Shown one piece after another: positions 16,700 through 26,154 of a stretch of DNA of 64,000 bases. Under the pieces are notes generated by a model, which was given only the letters and a program-made list of their open reading frames with translations, did not search any database and was not told the DNA's origin. A program made the position numbers and the translations under genes. The stretch is taken from the NCBI RefSeq assembly GCF_000009985.1, contig NC_007626.1, positions 806,001-870,000 on the forward strand, given 5' to 3'. This DNA is from Paramagnetospirillum magneticum AMB-1 (GTDB lineage Bacteria > Pseudomonadota > Alphaproteobacteria > Rhodospirillales > Magnetospirillaceae). Position 1 is the stretch's first letter, and the number at the start of each line of letters is the position of its first letter.

Positions 16700-17815
16700 G
16701 TGACCCAGTCCGAGACTCCCATGCTGACCGTTCCCCTGGATGCCCTGCATCGCGAATTGGGGGCCAAGATGGTGCCCTTCGCCGGCTATTCCATGCCGGT
16801 GCAGTACCCGGCCGGGGTGCTGGCCGAGCATCTGCACACCCGCTCGGGCGCCGCTCTGTTCGACGTCTCCCATATGGGACAGGCGTCCATTCGGGGCGCC
16901 AAGGCGGTGGAACTGCTGGAGACCCTGGTGCCGGGCGACATCCAGGCCCTGGGACTCGGCAAGACCCGCTACAGCGTCTTCACCAACGACCAGGGCGGCA
17001 TTCTTGACGACCTGATGATCAGCAAGCTGGCCGAGGATCACCTGTTCCTGGTGATCAATGCCGCCTGCAAGCATGCCGATTTCGCCCATCTCAAGGCCCA
17101 TTTGGGCGACAAGGTCGAGCTGTCCATGATCGAGGACCGCTCGCTGCTGGCGCTGCAAGGCCCGGGTGCGGCGGCCGCCATGGTCACCCTGTGTCCAGAG
17201 GCCGGGGCCATGACCTTCATGACCATCGCCGAGATCACCGTGGCCGGGATCAAGTGTCTGGCCACCCGCTCGGGCTATACCGGCGAGGACGGCTGGGAGA
17301 TTTCCGTGGCCAATGCCGACGTGGAAACACTGGCCCGTGCCATTCTGGCGGCGCCGGGAGTGATGCCGGCCGGTCTGGGGGCGCGTGATTCGCTCCGCCT
17401 GGAAGCCGGCCTGTGCCTCTACGGCTCGGACATCGACACCACCACCACCCCGGTGGAGGCCAGCATCGCCTGGATCATGAGCAAGCGCCGCAGGGCCGAA
17501 GGGGGCTTCCCCGGCGCGGCGGTGATCCAGAAGCAATTGGCCGAGGGCGCGCCGCGCCGCCGCGTCGGCATCCAGCCCGACGGCAAGGCGCCAGCACGCG
17601 CCCATACCGAGATCACCGACGAGGCGGGCAACCGCCTGGGCGAAATCTGTTCGGGCGGCTTCGGCCCCTCGGCGGGTGGCCCGGTGGCCATGGGCTACGT
17701 GCCCGCCGCCTTCGCGGGCGTCGGAACCAAGTTGAAGCTGGTGGTGCGCGGCAAGGCCATGGACGCCCATGTCTGCGACCTGCCGTTCGTGCCGCATCGT
17801 TATTTCAAAGGCTGA
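16700..17815 (+). CDS. gcvT: Glycine cleavage system T protein (aminomethyltransferase)
   Basis: Transfers the methylene group from lipoyl-bound aminomethyl of GcvH to tetrahydrofolate, releasing ammonia. It is 371 residues. Recognisable segments are [21 protein letters not shown] at the N-terminus, [22 protein letters not shown] and the C-terminal GYV-type barrel. The start is GTG 16700, six bases after a perfect AAGGAGG (16687-16693). It is first gene of the four-gene gcv operon under the glycine riboswitch, 11 bases before gcvH. Confidence 0.97.
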
Positions 17816-17826
17816 GGGGAACTCCA

Positions 17827-18204
17827 ATGAGCAGCAAGCGTTTCACCAAGGATCACGAGTGGATCGAAGTCGACGGCGACGTCGGCACCGTCGGCATCAG
17901 CGACTATGCCCAGCATGCCCTGGGCGACGTGGTGTTCGTCGAGGTGCCCGAGCCGGGCCGCGTGGTGGCCAAGGGCGCCGAGGCCGCCGTGGTGGAATCG
18001 GTCAAGGCCGCGTCCGAGGTCTATTCCCCGGTATCGGGCACGGTGACCGCCGGCAATCAGGCCATTGTCGATCAGCCCGGTCTGGTCAACGAAGCCGCCG
18101 AGGGCGCCGCCTGGTTCTTCAAGCTGACGCTCAGCAATCCGGGCGAAGTGGCCGACCTGATGGATCAGGCCGCCTACGACGCCTATCTCAAGACCCTGGA
18201 ATAG
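17827..18204 (+). CDS. gcvH: Glycine cleavage system H protein
   Basis: The lipoylated carrier that shuttles the aminomethyl group between P, T and L proteins. It is 125 residues. The N-terminal [22 protein letters not shown] and lipoylation site Lys in [12 protein letters not shown] (near residue 61) are intact. A short spacer of eight bases separates it from gcvPA. The L protein (dihydrolipoyl dehydrogenase) is not in the window and is normally shared with other complexes. Confidence 0.97.
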
Positions 18205-18212
18205 GCTCTGCC

Positions 18213-19562
18213 ATGCGCTACCTGCCGCTGACCGAGGCCGACCGCCGCGCCATGCTGGACGTGATCGGGGCCAAGAGTGTGGACGACCTGTTCCGCGACG
18301 TGCCCCCATCCGCCCGGCTGGCCGGGCCGCTGCCGCTTCCCTCCCACCAGGGCGAGATGGAGGTGGAGCGCGCCTTCACCCGCATGGCCGGCAAGAACCT
18401 TTCGGCAGGCTGCGCACCGTTCTTCATCGGAGCGGGCGTCTACCGCCACCATGTTCCGGCGGCGGTGGACCAGTTGCTGCTGCGCGGCGAGTTCCTCACC
18501 GCCTATACCCCCTACCAGCCCGAGGTGTCCCAGGGCACCCTGCAGATGCTGTTCGAGTTCCAGAGCCAGGTGGCGACCATCACCGGTATGGATGTGGCCA
18601 ACGCCTCCATGTATGACGGCGCCACCGCCTGTGCCGAGGCCGCCATCATGGCGTGTCGCATCACCAAGCGGAACCGGGTGATCGTTTCGGGCGGGGTCCA
18701 TCCCCATTACGCCGAGACGCTGGAAACCTCGCTGCGCTTCACCGAGATGGAGGCCGATGTCCTGCCCCCCGATCCCCTGGGGATGGAGGACATGATCGGC
18801 CGGGTGGATTCCAAGACCGCCTGCGTGGTGGTGCAGAATCCCGGCTTCTTCGGCACGGTGCGCGATCTGCGGCCGCTGGCGGCGCTCTGTCACGAGGCCG
18901 GCGCCCTGCTGGTGGTGATGGTGGCCGAGCCCACCAGTCTCGGCCTGATCGAATCCCCCGGCGCCATGGGGGCCGACATTGTGGTCTGCGAGGGCCAGAG
19001 CTTAGGGATGGGCCTGAATTTCGGCGGGCCGGGCCTCGGCCTGTTCGCCACCCGCGACAAGTATGTGCGCCAGATGCCCGGCCGTCTGGTCGGCCAGACG
19101 GCGGATGTGGACGGGCGCAGGGGCTGGGTGCTGACCCTGTCGACGCGCGAGCAGCATATTCGCCGCGAGAAGGCGACCAGCAACATCTGCACCAATTCCG
19201 GCCTGTGCGCCCTGGCCTTCTCCATCCACCTGACCATGCTGGGCGGCACCGGCTTCGGGCGTCTGGCCGAGCTGAACCATCTGGCCGCCACCAGGCTGGA
19301 GCAGAAGCTCCGCGCCGTGAAGGGGCTGCGGGTCCTGCCGCAAAGCTATTACAACGAGTTCGCCGTGCATCTGGGCGACGACGCCGACGCGGCGGCCGTG
19401 GTCGACGCCCTGGCCGACAAGGGTATCCTGGCCGGCGTTCCGGCGTCGCGCTTCTACCCCACCTGGCCGGAGTTGAAGCCAGTGCTGATCCTGGCGGCCA
19501 CCGAGACCAATACCGAGGACGACATGGACCGCCTGGTGGCGGGTCTGCAGGAGGTTCTGTGA
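18213..19562 (+). CDS. gcvPA: Glycine dehydrogenase (decarboxylating) subunit 1
   Basis: Alpha subunit of the split P protein, 449 residues. It pairs with the PLP-binding beta subunit to decarboxylate glycine. Typical segments are [52 protein letters not shown] and [13 protein letters not shown]. It lacks the PLP lysine, as subunit 1 should. Its stop overlaps the gcvPB start by one base (TGATG), which would favour equal synthesis of the two subunits. Confidence 0.97.
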
Positions 19563-21061
19563 TGGCTGAGATCAATACCATCAGCGGCAATCGCGCCCTT
19601 CAGATCGAAGAGAAGCTGATCTTCGAGCTGGGCAATCCCGGCTCTGTCGCCGTCGACCTGCCCGAGCCGGCGCCCTTCGATCTGGAGCGTCTGGGCGACG
19701 CGCCCCGGCGCGGTCGGGTAGCGCTGCCCGACCTCTCCGAGCCCCAGGTGGTGCGCCATTACACCCGGCTGTCCCAGAAGAATTACGGCATCGACACCGG
19801 CTTCTATCCCCTGGGCTCGTGCACCATGAAGCACAATCCCCGCCTGTCCGAGAAGGTGGCCCGCCTGCCCGGCCTCGCCGATCTGCATCCGCTGCAGCCG
19901 CAAAAGACCGTGCAGGGCGCACTCGAGGTGATCGACACCCTGGCCCATTGGCTGAAGGCGCTGACCGGCATGCCGGCGGTGGCCATGAGCCCGGCGGCCG
20001 GCGCCCATGGCGAGTGGTGCGGCCTGATGGCCATCCGCAGCGCCCACGAGGACAAGGGCGAGGGGCACCGCAAGCGCGTGCTGGTTCCCGAAAGCGCCCA
20101 TGGCACCAACCCGGCCTCGGCGGCCATGTGCGGCTATACCGTCGATCCCATTCCGGCCCTGGAGAACGGCCGGGTGGATCTGGCGGCGCTGAAGGCCAAG
20201 CTGGGCCCCGACGTGGCCTGCCTGATGCTGACCAATCCCAACACCTGCGGCCTGTTCGAGACCGAGATCGTCGAGATCGCCGCGGCGGTGCATGGGGCCG
20301 GAGCCTATTTCTACTGCGACGGCGCCAATTTCAACGCCATCGTCGGCCGGGTGAAGATCGCCGATCTCGGCATCGACGCCATGCACATCAACCTGCACAA
20401 GACCTTCGCCACCCCCCATGGCGGCGGCGGTCCCGGTGCCGGTCCCACCGTGCTGTCGGCTGCCCTGGCGGCCTTCGTGCCGGTGCCCTATGTGGTGCAT
20501 GGCGCCAGCGGTCTGGAACTGGTGGAGGGCAAGCGGGACGGCGCCAAGCCGTTCGGTCGGGTCAAGGGCTTCCACGGCCAGTTCGGCGTGTTCGTGCGCG
20601 CCCTGGCCTACATTCAGTCCATGGGCTCGGACGGGTTGCGTCAGGCCTCGTCGGATGCGGTGCTCAACGCCAATTACCTGCTGGCCTCGCTGAAGGACGA
20701 GCTGTCGGCTTCCTTCGACGGTCCCTGCATGCACGAGGCGCTGTTCGACGACCGTTTCCTCAAGGATACCGGGGTCACCACCCTGGACTTCGCCAAGGCG
20801 ATGATCGACGAGGGCTATCATCCCATGACCATGTACTTCCCGCTGGTGGTGCATGGCGCCCTGCTGATGGAGCCCACCGAGACCGAATCCAAGGATACGC
20901 TCGACCAGTTCATCGCCGTGGTGAAGGGCCTTGCCGCCAAGGCCAAGGCGGGGGGGGTGGAGGACTTCAAGGCGGCACCCCGGCTCACTCCCCGGCGGCG
21001 CCTGGACGAGACCCTGGCGGCGCGCAGCCCCGTGCTGCGCTGGAAGACCGCCGCGGAATAA
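19562..21061 (+). CDS. gcvPB: Glycine dehydrogenase (decarboxylating) subunit 2
   Basis: PLP-carrying beta subunit of the split P protein, 499 residues. The PLP-lysine segment is NLHKTFATPHGGGGPG (Lys near residue 279). Other conserved parts are GFYPLGSCTMKHNPR, SAHGTNPASAAMCGY and FYCDGANFNAIVG. The two-subunit form is common in alphaproteobacteria and many Gram-positives, whereas E. coli has a fused GcvP. It is last in the operon, followed directly by a strong hairpin. Confidence 0.97.
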   Translation: MAEINTISGNRALQIEEKLIFELGNPGSVAVDLPEPAPFDLERLGDAPRRGRVALPDLSEPQVVRHYTRLSQKNYGIDTGFYPLGSCTMKHNPRLSEKVARLPGLADLHPLQPQKTVQGALEVIDTLAHWLKALTGMPAVAMSPAAGAHGEWCGLMAIRSAHEDKGEGHRKRVLVPESAHGTNPASAAMCGYTVDPIPALENGRVDLAALKAKLGPDVACLMLTNPNTCGLFETEIVEIAAAVHGAGAYFYCDGANFNAIVGRVKIADLGIDAMHINLHKTFATPHGGGGPGAGPTVLSAALAAFVPVPYVVHGASGLELVEGKRDGAKPFGRVKGFHGQFGVFVRALAYIQSMGSDGLRQASSDAVLNANYLLASLKDELSASFDGPCMHEALFDDRFLKDTGVTTLDFAKAMIDEGYHPMTMYFPLVVHGALLMEPTETESKDTLDQFIAVVKGLAAKAKAGGVEDFKAAPRLTPRRRLDETLAARSPVLRWKTAAE

Positions 21062-21070
21062 TCGGTCATG

Positions 21071-21100
21071 TGAAGGGCGGGGAACTTTCCCCGCCCTTCA
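21071..21100 (+). terminator. Hairpin at the end of the gcv operon
   Basis: A perfect 13-bp stem, TGAAGGGCGGGGA (21071-21083) with TCCCCGCCCTTCA (21088-21100), loop ACTT, ten bases after the gcvPB stop. No T run follows, so it may act with Rho or as a 3'-end stabiliser. Its position makes it the operon end. Confidence 0.65.
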
Positions 21101-21189
21101 TCACATTGCGCTTCGGAATTGCACTAACACTCACTTGCTCCCCGCCAACCTTTGTCCTAGGCTTTCATGCTGGAATGAGGGGAATGGGA

Positions 21190-22869
21190 ATGGCGGACAA
21201 GGACGATCTCGGCCGGTCGAGCGATATGTATGTCGCTTTCGCTTTCGCGGCGGCCGACGTTCTTTTGGAACTCGATACCCAGGGCAACACCATGTTCGCC
21301 GTCGGCGCCGCCATGGCGCTGGTGGGGCGGGGCGCCAAGGCGTTGACCGGACAGCCCCTGGTCAAGATCATCCATCCCAGCGATCACACGGCGTTGTCCC
21401 AGGCCCTGAAGCAGATGGCGGGGGGCGAGCGGGTGCGCAACGCCGTGCTGCGCATCCTGCGCCCGGACGGCAAGGCATCGGAAGTGACCATGTCGGGCTA
21501 TCGCCATCCCAGCGTGCCCGACCGGCTGATGGTTGCCCTGGGACATCCCGGCGGCTTCCACGCCCACAAGGAGGATCGGGTCGGCGAGACCGGGCTGCTG
21601 GACAAGGACAGCTTCCAGGCCATGGCGGCCAACCTGCTGGAAAGCGCCGCGCCGGATGATCCCTATCAGCTGACTCTGGTCGAGTTGCCCAAGATCGACG
21701 CGCTGTCGGGCGACAGCGCGGCGCAGGAAGCCCTGACCACCGAACTGGGCAATCGCCTGAAGGCGCTGTCCGTGGGCGGCGACGCGGTCGGCCAGTTGGA
21801 CGAGGGCAAGTTCGGCGTTCTGCACTCGGCGGCGGTCTCGGCCGATTCCATCAGCAAGTCGGTGACCCAGGCGGCGGCCGTGGTGCTGCCCGATGCGCCG
21901 CCCATTCAGGCGACCCTGGCCACCTTGATGCTGGACGTGGCCGACGTACCGCCGGAGGAAGCGGCTCGGGCGCTGACCTACACGCTGAACCGCTTCGCCC
22001 TGGAGGCGGAGAACGGCGGCAATCTCGCCGATTTGATGAAGGATCTGCAGCCCCGCCTGTCGGCCACGGTCAAGCAGATGAACGACGTGCGCAACACGGT
22101 GACCGGCGGCGATTTCGACCTGATGTTTCAGCCCATCGTCGATCTGTGGACCGGCGTGGTGCACCATTTCGAGTGTCTGGTGCGCTTCAAGGGCGAGGAC
22201 AACAAGTCGCCCTACGAGACCGTGACCTTCGCCGAGGATACCGGCATGGTCGGCATGCTGGACATGGCGTTGCTGGAACGCGCCGTCGCCTTCATGCGCT
22301 CTAGCGTCGCCAATAATGATTCCCTGAAGTTCGCGGTCAACCTGTCGGGCTATTCCCTGTCCGATCCCACGGTGGTCCGCCGCCTGAAGGAAATCCTGAC
22401 CACCACCGCCGACCTGCGCAAGCGTCTGGTGTTCGAGATGACCGAATCCGCCCAGGTCCGCGACCTCAAGGCGGTCAACGACGTGATCCAGATCATCCGC
22501 AAGCAGGGGCACGAGGTCTGCCTGGACGATTTCGGCGCCGGCCACGCCGCCTTCCACTATCTGCGCGCCCTGAAGGTGGATAACGTCAAGATCGATGGCT
22601 CCTATATCAAGGACGCCATGCGCAGCAACGAGGACGTCTCGTTCATCAAGGCCATCGTCGGGCTGTGCACCGAACTGGGCGTCACCACTACCGCCGAATA
22701 CGTGGAGGATGCCGAGACCGCCAACCTGCTGAAGCTCCTGAAGGTCCGCTTCGGCCAGGGCTGGTATTTCGGCAAGCCGCTGCGTCCGTCCTCCGACGAC
22801 ATCCGCACCGCCTGGCGCACTCCGACCCTGGGTTGGAACAAGGGGCTGCTCCACTTCACCAAGGGGTAA
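21190..22869 (+). CDS. EAL-domain protein (putative c-di-GMP phosphodiesterase)
   Basis: A 559-residue soluble protein. Residues 1-120 have a PAS-like feel (LLELDTQGNTMFAVGAA, LVKIIHPSDHTALSQAL). Residues 130-300 resemble a degenerate GGDEF without the signature. Residues 310-545 form an EAL domain. The key catalytic residues look intact: Glu-Cys-Leu-Val-Arg (ECLVR in place of EALVR), NLS, FEMTES, LDDFGAG, KIDGSYIK and AEYVED. It may therefore hydrolyse c-di-GMP. Start ATG 21190 is chosen for the GAGGGGA just upstream; an ATG two codons earlier is possible. It precedes ubiA by 44 bases. Confidence 0.9.
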   Translation: MADKDDLGRSSDMYVAFAFAAADVLLELDTQGNTMFAVGAAMALVGRGAKALTGQPLVKIIHPSDHTALSQALKQMAGGERVRNAVLRILRPDGKASEVTMSGYRHPSVPDRLMVALGHPGGFHAHKEDRVGETGLLDKDSFQAMAANLLESAAPDDPYQLTLVELPKIDALSGDSAAQEALTTELGNRLKALSVGGDAVGQLDEGKFGVLHSAAVSADSISKSVTQAAAVVLPDAPPIQATLATLMLDVADVPPEEAARALTYTLNRFALEAENGGNLADLMKDLQPRLSATVKQMNDVRNTVTGGDFDLMFQPIVDLWTGVVHHFECLVRFKGEDNKSPYETVTFAEDTGMVGMLDMALLERAVAFMRSSVANNDSLKFAVNLSGYSLSDPTVVRRLKEILTTTADLRKRLVFEMTESAQVRDLKAVNDVIQIIRKQGHEVCLDDFGAGHAAFHYLRALKVDNVKIDGSYIKDAMRSNEDVSFIKAIVGLCTELGVTTTAEYVEDAETANLLKLLKVRFGQGWYFGKPLRPSSDDIRTAWRTPTLGWNKGLLHFTKG

Positions 22870-22913
22870 GCTTCCCCATTTCCTCCCGCCCTGCTTTGGG
22901 ATAAGCATGGGGG

Positions 22914-23828
22914 ATGAACCCGTCCCAGACCCTGCAGGGCGACATTCCGGTCGGCAATTGGATCGACCGTCATGTCCCCGCCGCCGCCCGGCCCTATTTC
23001 CGCCTGATGCGCCTTGACCGGCCCATCGGCACGTGGCTGCTGCTGTTCCCCTGCTGGTGGAGCATCGCCCTGGCCGGATCGGGCTGGCCCGACCTCTGGC
23101 TGTTCGTTCTGTTCGCCATCGGCGCGGTGGTGATGCGTGGCGCCGGCTGCACCTTCAACGATTGGGCCGACCGCGATTTCGACGGCAAGGTGGCGCGGAC
23201 CGCGTCGCGGCCCATTCCGTCCGGCGCCGTCAGTCCCACCCAGGCGCTGGCCTTTCTCGGACTGCAATTGCTCACCGGCCTTGTGGTCCTGATGCAGCTC
23301 AACAATTTCGCCATCGCGGTGGGCATCGCCTCGCTGCTGCTGGTGTTTCCCTATCCCTTCATGAAGCGCATCACCTACTGGCCGCAGGCGTGGCTGGGGC
23401 TGACCTTCAATTGGGGGGCGCTGCTGGGCTGGGCGGCGGTCAGCGGCCATATGGGTCTGCCGGCCTTGCTGCTGTATGCCGCCGGTCCGTTCTGGACCCT
23501 GGGCTACGACACCATCTATGCCCACCAGGACAAGGAGGACGACGCCCTGATCGGCGTGAAGTCCACCGCGCTGCGCCTGGGCGACAGTACCGTGACATGG
23601 CTGTGGCTGTTCTATCCCGCCACCCTGGCGCTGATCGGCGCGGCGGGCTGGAGCGCGGGACTGGGCTGGGCGTTCTGGCCGGGCCTTGCCCTGGCCGGTG
23701 GCCATCTGCTGTGGCAGATCCGCAAGGTGGACATTCACGATGGCGCCGATTGTCTGGCCAAGTTCAAGTCCAACCGCCATTTCGGCTGGCTGGTCCTGGC
23801 GGCCATCGTGGCGGGGAAGGTGCTATGA
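22914..23828 (+). CDS. ubiA: 4-hydroxybenzoate polyprenyltransferase
   Basis: Membrane prenyltransferase of ubiquinone synthesis, joining 4-hydroxybenzoate to a long polyprenyl diphosphate. It is 304 residues with about eight helices. The two Asp-rich Mg/diphosphate motifs are NDWADRDFD (near residue 81) and YDTIYAHQDKEDD (near residue 202). The N-terminal PYFRLMRLDRPIGTWLLL is typical of UbiA. Its stop overlaps the next gene by four bases (ATGA). Confidence 0.96.
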   Translation: MNPSQTLQGDIPVGNWIDRHVPAAARPYFRLMRLDRPIGTWLLLFPCWWSIALAGSGWPDLWLFVLFAIGAVVMRGAGCTFNDWADRDFDGKVARTASRPIPSGAVSPTQALAFLGLQLLTGLVVLMQLNNFAIAVGIASLLLVFPYPFMKRITYWPQAWLGLTFNWGALLGWAAVSGHMGLPALLLYAAGPFWTLGYDTIYAHQDKEDDALIGVKSTALRLGDSTVTWLWLFYPATLALIGAAGWSAGLGWAFWPGLALAGGHLLWQIRKVDIHDGADCLAKFKSNRHFGWLVLAAIVAGKVL

Positions 23829-24490
23829 CCCCCGTCTCCGCCAGTTACGAAGCCGCCAGTGCCTTCATCCAGGCCAACACCGAGGTGGCCAGCCCACCCG
23901 CCTGTCCCGAGATCAAGCTGTGGACCGCCACCGAGGTGACGCCGCTGTGGGAGGCGACGGAAGAGGCGCTGCTGCGCGTCAACCTGCCGCCGCCCTATTG
24001 GGCCTTCTGCTGGGCGGGGGGGCAGGCGCTGACCCGCTGGGTGCTGGACCATCCCGAGATGGTGGCGGGCAAGCGGGTGCTGGATTTTGCCGCCGGATCG
24101 GGGGTGACGGCCCTGGCCGTCGCCAAGCTGGGCGCCGCCAGGGTGGAAGCCGCCGAGATCGACCCCATGGCCTGCTACGCCATCCGCACCAACGCCGAAC
24201 TGAACGGCGTCGAGGTGGAGGTTCTGGCCGACGACGTGGTGGGGTCTGCCTGCCGCTGGGATGTGGTGGTGGCCGGCGACGTCTGCTACGAGGCGCCCAT
24301 GACCGCCCATATCTGGCCGTGGCTGGTCAAGCTGGCCGCCGAGGGCGCCATGGTGGTGATGGCCGATCCCGGCCGCGCCTACCTGCCCAAGACCGGGTTG
24401 CTGCGGGTCGGTCACTATACGGTGGTCACCAGCCTGGACCTGGAGGACAAGGCCCAGCGCGACGTGGGGATCTACAAGATCGTTGGGTGA
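23825..24490 (+). CDS. Class I SAM-dependent methyltransferase (nicotinamide N-methylase/ETFB-lysine MT-like)
   Basis: A 221-residue Rossmann methyltransferase. The SAM-binding motif I is VLDFAAGSGVTALAVAKLG, followed by the acidic residue in AAEIDP and the later VVVAGDVCYE, a D-V-x-Y-type active-site region. The pre-domain PPYWAFCWAGGQALTRWVLD is characteristic of the predicted nicotinamide N-methylase/ETF-beta lysine methyltransferase group, which modifies proteins. It is translationally coupled to ubiA, but a role in quinone synthesis is not implied by its family. Confidence 0.85.
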   Translation: MTPVSASYEAASAFIQANTEVASPPACPEIKLWTATEVTPLWEATEEALLRVNLPPPYWAFCWAGGQALTRWVLDHPEMVAGKRVLDFAAGSGVTALAVAKLGAARVEAAEIDPMACYAIRTNAELNGVEVEVLADDVVGSACRWDVVVAGDVCYEAPMTAHIWPWLVKLAAEGAMVVMADPGRAYLPKTGLLRVGHYTVVTSLDLEDKAQRDVGIYKIVG

Positions 24491-24612
24491 GGTCGTATCG
24501 GGCTATCGCCCGAGCCCATTTGGGGCGATGCCCCAAACCCCCTTTGATTCATAAACGTAAGGGAGGTTTGGAGGTTTCCTCCAACCGGGGCCGGGGCGGG
24601 AGCCCCGCATGC
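24491..24612. repeat. Family A multi-hairpin element, copy A3, between convergent genes
   Basis: It spans the whole gap between two convergent stops. Stems are TCGGGC/GCCCGA (24498-24513), TTTGGGGC/GCCCCAAA (24519-24537) and TTGGAGG/CCTCCAA (24568-24584). The spacer CCTTTGATTCATAAACG lies between the second and third. Its reverse complement is almost identical to copy A4 at 44428, 20 kb away. Confidence 0.85.
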
Positions 24613-24613
24613 C

Positions 24614-25414
24614 TCATTCCCCCACGTTGAGCAGCGCGCCCCGCACCCTTGCTCCATGCCAGGCCCACAGGAACAGCCCGGCGCCGAGCACGAGGTAGAC
24701 GGCGTTGAGTGCCAGGGCCGAGGCCAGCAGGTCGAAGCGCATGGCGCCCTCGAACACCACGGCGCGCATGCCCTCGAACACATGGGCGGGGGGCAGCGCC
24801 CAGGCCACTGGCTGCAGCCATTCCGGCAGGGTGCTGATGGGGTAATAGATGCCGGCCAGGGGCGCCATGGCGAAGATCAGCACCCAGGCCAGACTCTCGG
24901 CCCCCAGGCCGAAGCGCAGCACCAGGGCCGACACCGCCAGCCCCATGGCCCAGCCGCTGACCATCAGGCTGAACCAGAAGGCGAGCAGGGGCAGGCCCAG
25001 GGTGAAGATGGAATAATGGTAGAGCGGAATGGCCAGCAAGGCGGCCGGCAGCACGCCGACCACCGTGCGGATCAGGCTCATGGTCAGCATGGAGATGACC
25101 AGTTCGTGCGGGCGCAGTGGGCTGACCGACAGATGCCCCAGATTGCGCGACCACATCTCCTCCAGGAAGGACAGGGCCACCCCCAGATTGCCGCGGAACA
25201 TCACGTCCCACAGCAGCACCGCGCCGATCAGGATGCCGCCCGCCTGGGCCACCCAGGTGGAGTGCTCGGCGAAGAAGCGGTTGGTGAAGCCCCACATCAC
25301 CATGTTGACGGCGGGCCAGTAGGCCATCTCCAGGATGCGGGGCCACGAGCCTTTCATGATGTACAGATGGCGCAGGCACACGGCCTGGATGCGGCGAAGG
25401 GCGGGGGAGGTCAC
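24614..25414 (-). CDS. ABC-2 type transporter permease
   Basis: A 266-residue membrane protein with six hydrophobic helices in ABC-2 exporter layout (FRGNLGVALSFLEEMWSRNL as cytoplasmic coupling region, then PLRPHELVISML and PLAGIYYPISTLPEWLQPVAW, the last a typical ABC-2 late loop). It is the partner of the ATPase immediately upstream, with a GTG start overlapping the ATPase stop by four bases (GTGA). Substrate unknown; ABC-2 permeases of this size export polysaccharides, drugs or lipids. It is the last gene of a four-gene coupled operon. Confidence 0.9.
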   Translation of the reverse strand: MTSPALRRIQAVCLRHLYIMKGSWPRILEMAYWPAVNMVMWGFTNRFFAEHSTWVAQAGGILIGAVLLWDVMFRGNLGVALSFLEEMWSRNLGHLSVSPLRPHELVISMLTMSLIRTVVGVLPAALLAIPLYHYSIFTLGLPLLAFWFSLMVSGWAMGLAVSALVLRFGLGAESLAWVLIFAMAPLAGIYYPISTLPEWLQPVAWALPPAHVFEGMRAVVFEGAMRFDLLASALALNAVYLVLGAGLFLWAWHGARVRGALLNVGE

Positions 25415-26154
25415 GACGCCGTCTCCGGCCGCTGGCGATCACGGGCGATGTCGAGGAAGACCTCCTCCATGGAGGCGCGGCCGAAGCGTTCGATCAGCGC
25501 GGCGGGCGAGCCCTGGTCGACGATGCGGCCCTGCTTCATCATCAGCACATGGTCGCACATGCGCTCGACCTCGGTCATGTTGTGGGACGCCAGCACGATG
25601 GTGGCGCCGGCCCGCTGGCGGTAGGCCTGGAAGTAGCTTCTGACCCAATCGGCGGTGTCGGGGTCCAGCGAGGCGGTGGGCTCGTCCAGCAGCAGCAGGT
25701 CGGGCTTGTTGAGCAGCGCCTTGGCCAGGGCGACGCGGGTCTTCTGCCCGGCCGACAGCTTGCCCGCCGGGCGGTCGATGAAATCGCCCAATTCCAGCTC
25801 GTCGCAGAGTTCGGCGATGCGGTCCTTGAGGCGGGCCACGCCGTAGAGGCCGCCATAGACCCTGAGGTTCTGGCGCACCGTCAGGCGGTGGGGCAGGTCC
25901 ACATAGGGGCTGGAGAAATTCATGCGCGGCAGGACGCGGTAGCGGTGCCGCACCATGTCCTCGCCCAGCACGGTGATGGAGCCGGACGTGGGCAGCAGCA
26001 GGCCCAGCAGCACGGACAGCGTGGTGGTCTTGCCCGCGCCGTTGCCGCCCAGGAGAGCGGTGGTCGAGCCGGCGGCGATGGAAAAGCTGATGCCGTCCAC
26101 GGCCTTGACCGGGCCGAAGCTCTTGAACAGCGCTTGGACCTCGATGGCGCTCAA
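25411..26154 (-). CDS. ABC transporter ATP-binding protein
   Basis: A 247-residue ABC ATPase energising the permease downstream. Walker A is GGNGAGKTT, the Q-loop lies in RMNFSSPYVDLP, the signature is KLSAGQKTR, Walker B is LLLLDEPTASLD and the H-loop is LASHNM. The Q-loop appears to lack Gln (PRMNFSS), which is unusual. I place the start at a TTG (26152-26154) overlapping the upstream stop by four bases (TTGA), because sequence further upstream is low-complexity antisense-like; no clear ribosome-binding site supports any start. Confidence 0.9.
   Translation of the reverse strand: MSAIEVQALFKSFGPVKAVDGISFSIAAGSTTALLGGNGAGKTTTLSVLLGLLLPTSGSITVLGEDMVRHRYRVLPRMNFSSPYVDLPHRLTVRQNLRVYGGLYGVARLKDRIAELCDELELGDFIDRPAGKLSAGQKTRVALAKALLNKPDLLLLDEPTASLDPDTADWVRSYFQAYRQRAGATIVLASHNMTEVERMCDHVLMMKQGRIVDQGSPAALIERFGRASMEEVFLDIARDRQRPETAS

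Noticed and set aside
19454..20854. 466-codon minus-strand frame opposite gcvPB
   Set aside because: Low-complexity His/Gly-rich translation, no ribosome-binding site, and gcvPB on the other strand is certain.
22870..22913. Possible terminator between the EAL gene and ubiA
   Set aside because: No stable stem or T run is visible in the 44 bases, so read-through into ubiA is assumed.
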